Assembly (NCBI RefSeq): GCF_015350995.1
Contig: NZ_JADKRW010000002.1
Span: 558,001 to 622,000, forward strand
From: Curtobacterium sp. VKM Ac-1393
GTDB taxonomy: Bacteria; Actinomycetota; Actinomycetes; Actinomycetales; Microbacteriaceae
DNA length: 64,000 nt
Reading direction: 5' to 3'
Positions 51,864-59,510 of the stretch are shown here, piece by piece. Numbering within the stretch: the first letter of the stretch is position 1; each line of letters opens with the position of its first letter. The position numbers were made by a program, and so were the translations under genes. A model generated the notes under the pieces. That model did not search any database. It was not told the origin of the DNA and was given only the letters and a program-made list of their open reading frames with translations.

Positions 51864-52943
51864 TCAGCCCAGGACGCCCACCGTCCGCCAGGCGTCCTGC
51901 ACCGCGGTGTGCTCTGCGGAACCGGCGCCGAACCGGGACCCAGCGGCCGTGATCGTCACGGCGGCGAACCCCGCGAAGTCGATCGACGCGGTGACGGCGT
52001 CCGAGGTCAGGGCGTCCCACCACACGGCACCGGCGCCCTGCCAGGCGTGCCCGCCGATGCTCGTCGCCGCCAGGAAGAACGCGTGGTTCGGGATGCCGGA
52101 GTTGGTGTGCACCCCGCCGGCGTCGTCGGTCGTCACCACGAAGTCGGCCATGGTCGCCGGCTGCGGGTCCTTGCCGAGCACCGGGTCGTCGTAGGCGGTG
52201 CCCGGGGCCCGCATCGAGCGCAGGGCGTCGCCGTGCACCGCATCGGTGAAGAGGCCCTCGCCGATGAGCCAGCTCGCCTGGTCGGCGGTCTGCCCGGCGG
52301 CGTACTGGGCGACGAGCGAGCCGAAGACGTCGCTGATCGACTCGTTGAGCGCCCCGGACTGCCCCTGGTACGTCAGGTCGGCGGTGTACTGCGTGACGCC
52401 GTGCGCCAGTTCGTGCCCGATGACGTCGAGCGCGATCGTGAAGCGCCGGAAGACCTCGTCGTCGCCGTCGCCGAACACCATCCGGCTGCCGTCCCAGTAG
52501 GCGTTGTCGTAGTCCTGCCCGAAGTGGACGGTGGCGTCGAGGGGGAGCCCGGCGCCGTCGATCGACACCCGGCCGAACACGTCGAGCCAGAACGCGTGGG
52601 TCGCACCGAGGCCCGCGTACGCCTCGTCGACGGCCGCGTCACCGGTGTCCGCGTCTCCTTCGCGACGGACCACGGCGCCGGGCAGCGTCGTCGTGCCGCG
52701 TGCATCGGCGATCGTGCGCTGCGGCGATCGGTCGACGGTGCCGGTGCCGGTGCCGGTGCCGGTGCCGGTGCTGCTGAGGCTGCGCGGCGCGACCAGGTGC
52801 CGGTGCTTCGGGGCCTGCACGGCCTCGAGCGACGCCAGTGCGGTGCGGGCCGCCGATGCCGCCCGGGGGAACTCGGCCGCCTGGGCCACGGCGTGGAGCA
52901 GGTAGGGCGGGACGACGGAGCGCCGGCTGTCGGTCGGGGTCAT
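51864..52943 (-). CDS. Protealysin-like M4 metalloprotease
   Basis: Zinc metalloprotease of the thermolysin family, 359 residues. No signal peptide; the short propeptide begins MTPTDSRRSVVPPYLLHAVA, and the PPYLL segment is typical of protealysin-like precursors. The zinc site is HELAHG (about 174-179) with the third ligand Glu in ALNESISDVFG, and the catalytic-region GGVHTNSGIPNHAFF is present. A 6-bp repeat (52737-52770) encodes GTGTGTGTGT near the propeptide/mature junction. Followed by an emfourin-like inhibitor gene. Confidence 0.92.
   Translation of the reverse strand: MTPTDSRRSVVPPYLLHAVAQAAEFPRAASAARTALASLEAVQAPKHRHLVAPRSLSSTGTGTGTGTGTVDRSPQRTIADARGTTTLPGAVVRREGDADTGDAAVDEAYAGLGATHAFWLDVFGRVSIDGAGLPLDATVHFGQDYDNAYWDGSRMVFGDGDDEVFRRFTIALDVIGHELAHGVTQYTADLTYQGQSGALNESISDVFGSLVAQYAAGQTADQASWLIGEGLFTDAVHGDALRSMRAPGTAYDDPVLGKDPQPATMADFVVTTDDAGGVHTNSGIPNHAFFLAATSIGGHAWQGAGAVWWDALTSDAVTASIDFAGFAAVTITAAGSRFGAGSAEHTAVQDAWRTVGVLG
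52737..52770 (-). repeat. Hexanucleotide repeat in the M4 protease gene
   Basis: Five to six tandem ggtgcc units encode a Gly-Thr stretch. Copy changes keep the frame and would only change linker length between propeptide and mature enzyme. Confidence 0.85.
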
Positions 52944-52984
52944 GGGCTCATGCAACCACCGGATACCGACACACCGGCACCGGC

Positions 52985-54046
52985 TCAGTCGCGCTTGCGG
53001 TTCTCGACCAGCGCGAGCGCGTACGACTCCCACCACTGTCCGGCGGCCGGCCCGCCGTTGCACGTGCCGTCGCTGAGCCCCGGGGTCTTCACCCACAGCA
53101 GGGCGTCGAGCCGGCTCGACCCGCCGGTCACGTGCGGAGCCTGGCCGAGCCCGGCGCCCTCGGGGTTGCACCAGGTGCCGCGCCACCCCTGGCCGTTGCG
53201 GGAGACGTCGATGACGAAGTGCGGATCGCCCCCGATTGCGTCGGCGAGCTCGTCGGCGTAGGCACGCTCCTGGTCGACCCGGTAGAAGTTCGACACGTTC
53301 GTGAAGAAGCCCTGGACCTCGTCCACCCCGGCCTGCCGCAGCCAGTCGGCCATCGTCGCCGTCGGGACCCGGTTCTCGTTGCCGCCGTCCAGGTACACCG
53401 TCAGCCCGTGCCCGGTCAGCGCGTCCACCGCCTTGCGGAGCAGGGGGAGCCGGGAGTCGCGGATCCGCTCGCAGTTCTGGATCTGCGCGATCGCATCCGG
53501 CTCGACGAGCACGACCGCCCCGGACCCGGCCATCGCGCGGACGGCGGAGCGGACCCACGGCAGGTACGCGTCGTCGGTCGTGCCGCCCTTCGAGTAGCTG
53601 CCGCAGTCACGATCCGGCACGGTGTACAGGACGAAGACCGGGGTGGCCTGCTGGCGTTCGGCGTTCCGGACGACGGCGCGGATGGTCGAGCGGGTCTCGG
53701 ACCGCGAGGTGTTCGTGAGCCAGGTGGCGATCGGCTGGTCGGCGATCCGGGCGATCTGCGCCGCGGTGTCCTCGTGCCCCGCCGCACGGGCCTGGCGTTC
53801 GCGGAGGCCCGGTTGGTTCTCGTCCACCGGCTGGTGCGCGAGCCCACCGGGGAACGCCTGCTCCGCCGTCTTCCGGGCGACGACGTCGCGTCCGCTCGCC
53901 GTGGGGTCGGCGTCCGGCCCGGTGCCCCCGTGCGGCGCGACGACCACGATCGTCGTGACCACCGCGGCGACGGCGACCACCGCGGCGGCGATCCACGCCC
54001 ACTGGCGTCGGGCCGACCTGCGCGTCCCCTGGTGCTCCTCCGGCAT
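52985..54046 (-). CDS. Glycoside hydrolase family 6 (endoglucanase/cellobiohydrolase)
   Basis: Cellulose-degrading enzyme, 353 residues. One N-terminal membrane helix (WAWIAAAVVAVAAVVTTIVVV) exports or anchors it. GH6 marks: VLYTVPDRDCGSYSKGG (catalytic acid Asp region), VVLVEPDAIAQI, VIDVSRNGQGWRGTWCNPEG and LLWVKTPGLSDGTC, with Cys pairs for disulfides. No cellulose-binding module. The start at 54046 has a strong GGGAGGA ribosome-binding site; ATG 54073 does not. Cellulases of this type fit a plant-litter Curtobacterium. Confidence 0.92.
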   Translation of the reverse strand: MPEEHQGTRRSARRQWAWIAAAVVAVAAVVTTIVVVAPHGGTGPDADPTASGRDVVARKTAEQAFPGGLAHQPVDENQPGLRERQARAAGHEDTAAQIARIADQPIATWLTNTSRSETRSTIRAVVRNAERQQATPVFVLYTVPDRDCGSYSKGGTTDDAYLPWVRSAVRAMAGSGAVVLVEPDAIAQIQNCERIRDSRLPLLRKAVDALTGHGLTVYLDGGNENRVPTATMADWLRQAGVDEVQGFFTNVSNFYRVDQERAYADELADAIGGDPHFVIDVSRNGQGWRGTWCNPEGAGLGQAPHVTGGSSRLDALLWVKTPGLSDGTCNGGPAAGQWWESYALALVENRKRD

Positions 54047-54189
54047 CCGGCGGTCCTCCCTGCTCGCCCCCATGCTGGCAGGTGCGGGGGAGTCCTGACC
54101 AGGCCGCCGGGGTGTTCGTCCAGCTCGACCGGCGGCTTCTGCCAGGAGCGCTCCAGCGGGCGTGCAGGGCGGTGCCGCAGACTGTCGGG

Positions 54190-54636
54190 ATGTTCCGTCG
54201 ACTCCTCCTCCTCGCCGTGACCGCGGCGTACGCCTGGGTGATCTGGCGGATGACGCTGACGCCGCAGGTGTTCACGTCGGCGCAGAACTCGTTCGTGCTG
54301 CACGCGATCGCCTGGGTGCAGCAGCTGCCGCACGGCACCTGGTTCACCTACGAGCGCACCGAGTTCCTCGCCAACATCGCGATGTTCGTGCCGGTCGGCA
54401 TGCTCGCCGCGCTCTGGTTGCCGCGCCGCTGGTGGATCCTCGGCGCCGTGGTCGCCGTCGTCCTGTCGACCGGCATCGAGTTCGCGCAGGCCACGTACCT
54501 GCCCTACCGCGTGGCCGATCCCCGCGACGTCCTGTCGAACGGCCTCGGCGGCCTGCTCGGCGCGACGCTCGTCGGGCTCGTGCGCAGCCTGCTGCCCGCC
54601 CCACGTCGTCGTCGCCTGCGCGCCAGGACCGCCTAG
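54190..54636 (+). CDS. VanZ-family membrane protein
   Basis: A 148-residue protein with about four hydrophobic helices (LLLLAVTAAYAWVIWRM, FLANIAMFVPVGMLAALWL, ILGAVVAVVLSTGIEFAQAT, LSNGLGGLLGATLVGLV). The VanZ pattern is the conserved NIAMFVPVG and ST.IEFAQ...R..D..D...N..G segments, seen here as STGIEFAQATYLPYRVADPRD. The family is linked to low-level teicoplanin resistance in some Gram-positives, but most members have no known role. Divergent from the GH6 gene. Confidence 0.88.
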   Translation: MFRRLLLLAVTAAYAWVIWRMTLTPQVFTSAQNSFVLHAIAWVQQLPHGTWFTYERTEFLANIAMFVPVGMLAALWLPRRWWILGAVVAVVLSTGIEFAQATYLPYRVADPRDVLSNGLGGLLGATLVGLVRSLLPAPRRRRLRARTA

Positions 54637-54644
54637 GACTCTGG

Positions 54645-54650
54645 TAGTCT
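54645..54650 (+). promoter_or_regulatory. -10 box of rpsO
   Basis: TAGTCT is a good -10 directly after the VanZ stop. Transcription from about 54657 leaves an 82-nt leader with two short hairpins (gccgtcgaacggc, gcgctcgtgcatcaggcacg region). S15 controls its own leader in several phyla; this is untested here. Confidence 0.45.
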
Positions 54651-54738
54651 TGCGCGGTTGCCGTCGAACGGCCGCGGACAAAGAGCGCTCGTGCATCAGG
54701 CACGGGCACCGCGCAACGGACTGAAAGGGGATCTACGC

Positions 54739-55008
54739 ATGGCACTTGACGCGAAGGTCAAGCAGGAGATCATCGAAGAGTACGCGACCCACCCGGGCGA
54801 CACCGGTTCCCCCGAGGTCCAGGTCGCCGTTCTGACGCGTCGTATCAACGACCTGAACGAGCACCTCAAGGAGCACAAGCACGACCACCACTCGCGTCGT
54901 GGTCTGCTGCTCATGGTCGGTCAGCGTCGCCGTCTCCTCGGTTACCTCTCCGACGTCGACATCGCCCGCTACCGCACGCTCATCGAGCGTCTCGGCCTGC
55001 GCCGCTAG
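54739..55008 (+). CDS. rpsO: 30S ribosomal protein S15
   Basis: Small-subunit protein that binds 16S rRNA early in assembly. Its 89 residues include the conserved [38 protein letters not shown] and [16 protein letters not shown] 54739 follows an aaagggg ribosome-binding site. Monocistronic with its own promoter and a strong terminator. pnp is 6 kb downstream, whereas in many bacteria it follows rpsO directly. Confidence 0.97.
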   Translation: MALDAKVKQEIIEEYATHPGDTGSPEVQVAVLTRRINDLNEHLKEHKHDHHSRRGLLLMVGQRRRLLGYLSDVDIARYRTLIERLGLRR

Positions 55009-55030
55009 TCGACGCCTCACGGCTTGACTG

Positions 55031-55068
55031 AACGCCCCGGTCCTCTTCGAGAGGGCCGGGGCGTTCTC
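55031..55068 (+). terminator. Terminator after rpsO
   Basis: A 16-bp stem (aacgccccggtcctct / agagggccggggcgtt, one G-T pair) with a 3-nt loop, followed by a T/C-rich stretch. Confidence 0.85.
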
Positions 55069-55085
55069 CGTTCCCCCGGGAATGG

Positions 55086-55113
55086 TTGCGTCGCGCGCAG
55101 GGTTCACTACGAT
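55086..55113 (+). promoter_or_regulatory. Promoter of the FMN reductase gene
   Basis: TTGCGT (55086-55091) and TACGAT (55108-55113) at 16-bp spacing. Just after it, ATGCaaacGCAT (55118-55129) forms a small inverted repeat that could be an operator. Confidence 0.5.
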
Positions 55114-55147
55114 GTTCATGCAAACGCATCGAAAGTCGGGAAGCACC

Positions 55148-55783
55148 ATGACCACCATCGCCGTCGTCTCCGCCGGGCTCTCCGAGCCCAGCTCCACCCG
55201 CCTGCTCGCCGACCGCCTCGGTGACGCCACGGTCGCGGCGCTCGCCGCACCGGATGCCACGGGCCGACCGGGAGGCCCGTCCCGCGTCGTGCACGTCGAC
55301 CTGCGTCCGCTGGCCCACGAGATCACGGACGCCATGCTCACCGGGTTCGCGGCGCCGGCACTGTCCGCCGCGATGGCCACCGTGGTCGAGGCCGACGCCG
55401 TCGTGTTCGTCACGCCGATCTTCACGGCGGGCGTGAGCGGGCTGGCGAAGTCGTTCCTCGACGTCCTCGACAAGGACTCGTTCGCCGACATGCCCGTGCT
55501 CCTCGGTGCGACCGGGGGGACCTCGCGGCACTCGCTCGCGATCGACCACGCGCTCCGCCCGGTCTTCGCGTACCTCCGCGCTGCGGTCGTGCCGACCGGT
55601 GTCTTCGCGGCGACGGACGACTGGGGGAGCGACGGCGACGCCGCGGCCCTGGACGGACGCATCCGCCGGGCGGGAGCCGACCTGGCCTGGGCGACCCGGG
55701 CCTCCCGGCGGACCTCGCAGGAAGCCGACGCGCTCCCCGCGACCCCGGACTTCGCGAGCCTGCTCGGTGGCCTCGGCCACTGA
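55148..55783 (+). CDS. NAD(P)H-dependent FMN reductase (CE1759 type)
   Basis: Flavodoxin-fold reductase of 211 residues that supplies reduced FMN. The N-terminal phosphate loop is SAGLSEPSSTRLLADRL, and the later segments VVFVTPIFTAGVSGLAKSFLDVLD and PVLLGATGGTSRHSLAIDHALRP are the family's flavin-binding loops. Start ATG 55148 with gggaag upstream. It precedes the ApbE electron-transfer operon by 290 bp of repeats, so a functional link through flavin is possible but not shown. Confidence 0.88.
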   Translation: MTTIAVVSAGLSEPSSTRLLADRLGDATVAALAAPDATGRPGGPSRVVHVDLRPLAHEITDAMLTGFAAPALSAAMATVVEADAVVFVTPIFTAGVSGLAKSFLDVLDKDSFADMPVLLGATGGTSRHSLAIDHALRPVFAYLRAAVVPTGVFAATDDWGSDGDAAALDGRIRRAGADLAWATRASRRTSQEADALPATPDFASLLGGLGH

Positions 55784-55872
55784 CCCCGTGTCCCGTCCCG
55801 GAAGACGCCGTCGTCGTGCTGAGACGCCGCCGGATCTGGAGGCGTCTCGCTGACTCGGGGGCGTCGGGTGAA

Positions 55873-55965
55873 CACGCCGGCGTCTTCTCAGCACGCCGGC
55901 GTCCTGCGAGCACGCCGGCGTCTTGTGAGCACGCCGGCGTCTTGTGAGCACGCCGGCGTCTTGCG
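55873..55965. repeat. Five-copy 19-bp tandem array
   Basis: Units start exactly every 19 bp (55873, 55892, 55911, 55930, 55949): CACGCCGGCGTCTTGTGAG with small changes, last copy incomplete. Core CGCCGGCG is palindromic. Just upstream (55803-55846) are related AGACGCCG units shared with the 36-kb element. There are no spacers, so it is not CRISPR. The rest of the 289-bp gap (55784-56072) shows no gene. Confidence 0.9.
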
Positions 55966-56046
55966 GACGGGCTCTTAGGTGCGCCACAGGGTTCGTGGGG
56001 GTGGAGTCCGGCCGGCTGGCGGCTGGCTCATCGGTGGGCTCGGGAA

Positions 56047-56068
56047 CCTCGTCATGACGACGAGGAGG
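56047..56068 (+). promoter_or_regulatory. Ribosome-binding site within a small hairpin
   Basis: cctcgtc (56047-56053) can pair with gacgagg (56059-56065), which overlaps the AGGAGG ribosome-binding site (56063-56068) of the electron-transfer operon. This could dampen translation; a 7-bp stem is only weak evidence. Confidence 0.3.
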
Positions 56069-56072
56069 ACCG

Positions 56073-56420
56073 ATGGACACCAGAGGCAAGGGCAGGCGAT
56101 CCGCACGGGTCACGAGTGCGCTCGTGAGCCTGGGCGGGCTCGCGGTCGCGGCGGTCACGGGTGCCGGGCTGTGGTTCGGGCACGAGCAGGCCGGCACGAT
56201 GACGACCGACACGTCGACGAGCACCAGCACTTCGACGGACTCCGGTTCGGGTACCGGGACGTCGAGCGACGCCACCACGGACTCCGGGTCCTCGTCCTCG
56301 TCGTCGAGTGGCACGTCGAGCGGCACATCGAGCGACACGTCGACCGACACGTCGAGCGACACCGGGGTCTCGCAGGGCACCACAGGTGGTTCGTCCGACA
56401 CGACGACGACGGGATCGTGA
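56073..56420 (+). CDS. Membrane-anchored Ser/Thr-rich protein of the ApbE operon
   Basis: A 115-residue protein with a basic start, one membrane helix (VTSALVSLGGLAVAAVTGAGLWF, about 13-35) and an 80-residue outer tail built almost only of Ser, Thr, Gly and Asp. No FMN-binding domain and no clear flavinylation motif (DxxSGAT-like) is seen; the nearest is SSDATTDSGS. It is the first gene of the operon, overlapping apbE by 4 bp (GTGA), the place where a flavinylated acceptor would be expected. Role unknown: carrier, spacer or degenerate acceptor are all open. Confidence 0.75.
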   Translation: MDTRGKGRRSARVTSALVSLGGLAVAAVTGAGLWFGHEQAGTMTTDTSTSTSTSTDSGSGTGTSSDATTDSGSSSSSSSGTSSGTSSDTSTDTSSDTGVSQGTTGGSSDTTTTGS

Positions 56421-57394
56421 CCGTGCGCGCCGCCGCCGAGTGGGACCTCTGGACCACCACCGCCCGCGTCGTCCTCGACCACCGGGACCGCCGCCACCTC
56501 GCCGCCGCCGAGGCCTGCGTCCGCGAGGTCACCGCAGCCGTCGACGCGGCGTGCAGCCGCTTCCGTGACGACTCCGAACTCCTCGCCCGGGCCGATGACC
56601 TGGTGCGCGGCACCGAGGTCTCGCCCCTGCTCGCGACGCTCGTGCACCAGGCCGTCGACGCCGCACGGCTGTCGGACGGGGACGTCGACCCGACGCTCGG
56701 TCGCCGGATGGTGTCGCTCGGGTACGACGCCGCGTTCGCGGACGCCCCGCCGCAGCCGTCGCCGGAGACCCTGGCCCGATCGTTCGACGACCGCCCGGCA
56801 TGGCAGCGGATCCTGCTCTCCGGCACCTTCCTGCGGGTCCCCGAGGGCGTGACCCTCGACCTCGGTGCCACGGCGAAGGCCGCCGCCGCGGACATGGCGG
56901 CCGCGAGCATCACCGCCCGACTCGGCGTCGGCGCACTCGTCTCCCTCGGCGGGGACGTCGCCACCGCCGGCCCGGACCCGGCCGGCGGCTGGCAGGTGCG
57001 CGTGCAGGACCGGGAGTTCGACCCCGTCGACCACGTCCGCATCGCCTCGGGGTGGTCCGTCGCGACCTCGAGCACGCAGAAGCGTCGCTGGGAGCAGGAC
57101 GGCACCGCGCGACACCACATCCTCGACCCGCGGTGGGGCCTGCCCGCCGACCCGGTGTGGCGGTCGGTGACCGTCGTCGCCCCGTCGTGCGTCACCGCGA
57201 ACACGATGACCACGGCCGCCGTGGTCCGCGGGCACGGCGCCGTCGATTGGCTCCGGCAGAGCGGTCGGGCCGCGCGCCTCGTCGCCGCCGACGGCTCCGT
57301 GGTGCGGCTCGGCGGCTGGCCCGACGAGCAGGCTGCCGACCGGGCCGATGACCTCGACCGGGCCGACCACCTCGGCGGAGCGGACGCCGCCTGA
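56417..57394 (+). CDS. apbE: ApbE, FAD:protein FMN transferase
   Basis: Attaches FMN to threonine or serine of target proteins. Its 325 residues show DVDPTLGRRMVSLGYD, LDLGATAKAAAADMAA (FAD-binding/catalytic region), LVSLGGDVAT, HHILDPRWGLPA and SVTVVAPSCVTANTMTTAAVV (the metal-site region with the TMTTA segment). There is no signal peptide or lipobox, so it would act in the cytoplasm unless exported another way. GTG start overlaps the previous gene by 4 bp; the stop overlaps the next start (TGATG). Confidence 0.92.
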   Translation: MTVRAAAEWDLWTTTARVVLDHRDRRHLAAAEACVREVTAAVDAACSRFRDDSELLARADDLVRGTEVSPLLATLVHQAVDAARLSDGDVDPTLGRRMVSLGYDAAFADAPPQPSPETLARSFDDRPAWQRILLSGTFLRVPEGVTLDLGATAKAAAADMAAASITARLGVGALVSLGGDVATAGPDPAGGWQVRVQDREFDPVDHVRIASGWSVATSSTQKRRWEQDGTARHHILDPRWGLPADPVWRSVTVVAPSCVTANTMTTAAVVRGHGAVDWLRQSGRAARLVAADGSVVRLGGWPDEQAADRADDLDRADHLGGADAA

Positions 57395-57999
57395 TGGACA
57401 CCGCGCTCTGGGTGATCGGCCGCGGGATGGGCGTCGCCGCCGTCGTGCTCCTGACCCTGACGGTCCTGCTCGGCATCGTGACGCGCGGCGGACGACCGCT
57501 CCCCGGCCTGCCGCGGTTCGCCGTGCAGCTCGTGCACCGCGACGTCGCCCTGGCGTCCACCGTGCTCGTGGTCGTGCACGTCGTGACGCTCCTGCTGGAC
57601 ACCGAGGCCGAACTCCGGCTCGTCGACACGATCGTGCCGTTCGTCGGTGCCTACCGCTGGTTCTGGCTCGGCCTCGGCACGCTCGCGGTCGACCTGCTCG
57701 TGGTGCTCGTCGTCACGGGCATGCTCCGCCGGGTGATCGGGCCGCGGGTGTTCCGCGCCGTGCACTGGGCGGCGTACGCGATGTGGCCGATCGCCCTGGC
57801 GCACGCGATCGGCACCGGGACCGACGGTACGTCCGCCTGGTTCCTGGTCGTCGCCGGGGTGTGCGCCGCCGCGGTCGTCGGTGCCGTCGCCTGGCGCTGC
57901 ACCGCCCGCGTCACCGAGTTCCGTTCCCCGCCGACGGGACGCCCGCACCCGGCCGGCCCGCACCCGATCGACCCGCAGCCGATGGAGGCCCTCCGATGA
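57394..57999 (+). CDS. Ferric-reductase-like membrane protein
   Basis: A 201-residue protein with five to six membrane helices. Pairs of histidines suited to bind haem lie in VQLVHRDVALASTVLVVVHVV and in FRAVHWAAYAMWPIALAHAIG, as in ferric reductase-like / YedZ-type membrane domains. The C-terminal tail is short, Pro-rich and cytoplasmic. Third gene of the operon: it would carry electrons across the membrane between the NuoF-like/ferredoxin pair and an outer acceptor. Overlaps apbE by 1 bp and the next gene by 4 bp. Confidence 0.8.
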   Translation: MDTALWVIGRGMGVAAVVLLTLTVLLGIVTRGGRPLPGLPRFAVQLVHRDVALASTVLVVVHVVTLLLDTEAELRLVDTIVPFVGAYRWFWLGLGTLAVDLLVVLVVTGMLRRVIGPRVFRAVHWAAYAMWPIALAHAIGTGTDGTSAWFLVVAGVCAAAVVGAVAWRCTARVTEFRSPPTGRPHPAGPHPIDPQPMEALR

Positions 58000-59261
58000 C
58001 CGTGACCCACCCGCTCACCGTCCAGCCGCCGACCGGCACGCAGCGACTCCTCGCCGCAGCCGGCCCCGGGCTCGACGACCACGAACGCACCCACGGCCCG
58101 CTCCCGCACGTCGGGCCGGGGGTCATCGACGAGATCGCCCTGGCCGGGGTCGACGGCCGTGGGGGAGCCGGGTTCCCGCTCGCCCGCAAGCTCGACGCCG
58201 TGGCGGGACGGAGCCGGCGCGGCAGCCGTGGCGCTCCGACCGTCATCGCGAACGGTGCCGAGGGTGAACCGGCCAGCCGCAAGGACGCCGTCCTGCTCGA
58301 GCGAGCACCGCACCTGGTGCTCGACGGCATCGTCGTCGCGGCACAGGCGATCGGCGCGACCGAGGCCGTCGTCGCCACCAGCGAGCGGCTCGCCGACCGG
58401 GTCGGACGCGCACTGGCGGAACGCACCGACCCGGTCGCCATCGCGGTCCGGGTCCTGCCGCACAGCTCGTTCGTCGCCGGGCAGGCCACGGCACTCGCCT
58501 CGGCCGTCGCCGGTGGACGAGGACTGCCGGAGGACCGTGTCGTCCGGCTCGCCGAGCGTGGCCCGAGCGGCCGCCCGACCCTCGTGTCGAACGTCGAGAC
58601 CCTCGCCCAGGCGGCACTCGTCGCACGGTACGGGGCCGTGTGGGCGCGCAGCGTCGGCAGCGCGAGTGCTCCCGGCACCCGACTCGTGACGGTCAGCGAC
58701 GTGACGGACCCGGCCGGGGCCGTGGTGCTGGAGACCGCCGGGGGTGCGCCGCTCGGGCAGCTGCTGGAGGCCTCCCGGCTGACGGCCGCCGACCCGCGAC
58801 GGACGCGAGCCGTCCTGGTCGGTGGGTGGGGCGGCACCTGGGTGCCGGCCGCGGCGCTCGATGCGACGTTCGACGTCGACGGGCTCGCGCCGTGGGGTGC
58901 GGCGCCCGGAGCCGGCGTGCTGGCCGTGCTCGACGACCGGACCTGTCCGATCGGGGTGACGGCACGGCTCGCCGCGGCACTCGCCGGCGCCTCCGCCGGA
59001 CGCTGCGGGCCGTGCGTGAACGGCCTGCCGCGGATCGCCGACGTGGTCGCCGCGCTGGCGGCGGGCCGGCACGGGGCACGGCTCGCCGGACCGTCAGACC
59101 TGGCCGCCGAGGTGCGCCGGGTCGCCGCGCTCGTCGACGGACGCGGCGCCTGTCATCACCCGGACGGCGTCGCGCGGATGGTGCGCAGCGCACTCGACGT
59201 GTTCCACGACGACGTGCAGGCCCACCTCGGTGGCCGGTGTCTGGTCGGGGGTGCACGATGA
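57996..59261 (+). CDS. NuoF/RnfC-like NADH-binding electron-transfer protein
   Basis: A 421-residue protein related to the NADH-binding subunit of complex I. NADH/FMN segments: GRGGAGFPLARKLDAV (about 50-65), ANGAEGEPASRKD and LVSNVETLAQAALV. The iron-sulfur region reads SAGRCGPCVNG, followed about 45 residues later by GACHHPDG. NuoF has S-C-G-x-C-x-P-C there, so the first cysteine is alanine in this protein. It probably oxidises NAD(P)H and passes electrons to the ferredoxin encoded next or to the haem protein before it. Overlaps both neighbours by 4 bp. Confidence 0.82.
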   Translation: MTVTHPLTVQPPTGTQRLLAAAGPGLDDHERTHGPLPHVGPGVIDEIALAGVDGRGGAGFPLARKLDAVAGRSRRGSRGAPTVIANGAEGEPASRKDAVLLERAPHLVLDGIVVAAQAIGATEAVVATSERLADRVGRALAERTDPVAIAVRVLPHSSFVAGQATALASAVAGGRGLPEDRVVRLAERGPSGRPTLVSNVETLAQAALVARYGAVWARSVGSASAPGTRLVTVSDVTDPAGAVVLETAGGAPLGQLLEASRLTAADPRRTRAVLVGGWGGTWVPAAALDATFDVDGLAPWGAAPGAGVLAVLDDRTCPIGVTARLAAALAGASAGRCGPCVNGLPRIADVVAALAAGRHGARLAGPSDLAAEVRRVAALVDGRGACHHPDGVARMVRSALDVFHDDVQAHLGGRCLVGGAR

Positions 59262-59500
59262 CCGGTGGCCGGGCGGCTGCCGGCGACGCGGCGCTGCACG
59301 TGGACTGGACCCGCTGCCGGGGCCGCGGGCTGTGCACGGAGCTGTTCGCCGAACGCTTGGCGCGGGACGAGTGGGGCTACCCGATCGCGCGGGACGGCGG
59401 GGGGACGCGGGACGTGCCGGTGCGACCGGACGAACGTGCCGCCGCTGCGGACGCTGTGGCGATGTGCCCGCTGCAGGCGCTCCGGCTGGTCGAGCGGTGA
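59258..59500 (+). CDS. Ferredoxin, probably [3Fe-4S]
   Basis: An 80-residue electron carrier. The cluster ligands are in RCRGRGLCTELF (C-x5-C, lacking the middle cysteine of 4Fe-4S types) and MCPLQAL near the end, the pattern of single [3Fe-4S] actinobacterial ferredoxins. Such ferredoxins often serve P450s, but here it is the last gene of the ApbE operon (4-bp overlap with the NuoF-like gene), so it most likely works with that protein. It ends 10 bp before a convergent gene. Confidence 0.88.
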   Translation: MTGGRAAAGDAALHVDWTRCRGRGLCTELFAERLARDEWGYPIARDGGGTRDVPVRPDERAAAADAVAMCPLQALRLVER

Positions 59501-59510
59501 ATCGGGGCGC

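Noticed and set aside
55873..55965. CRISPR array
   Set aside because: The 19-bp units are directly adjacent with no spacers, and there are no cas genes.
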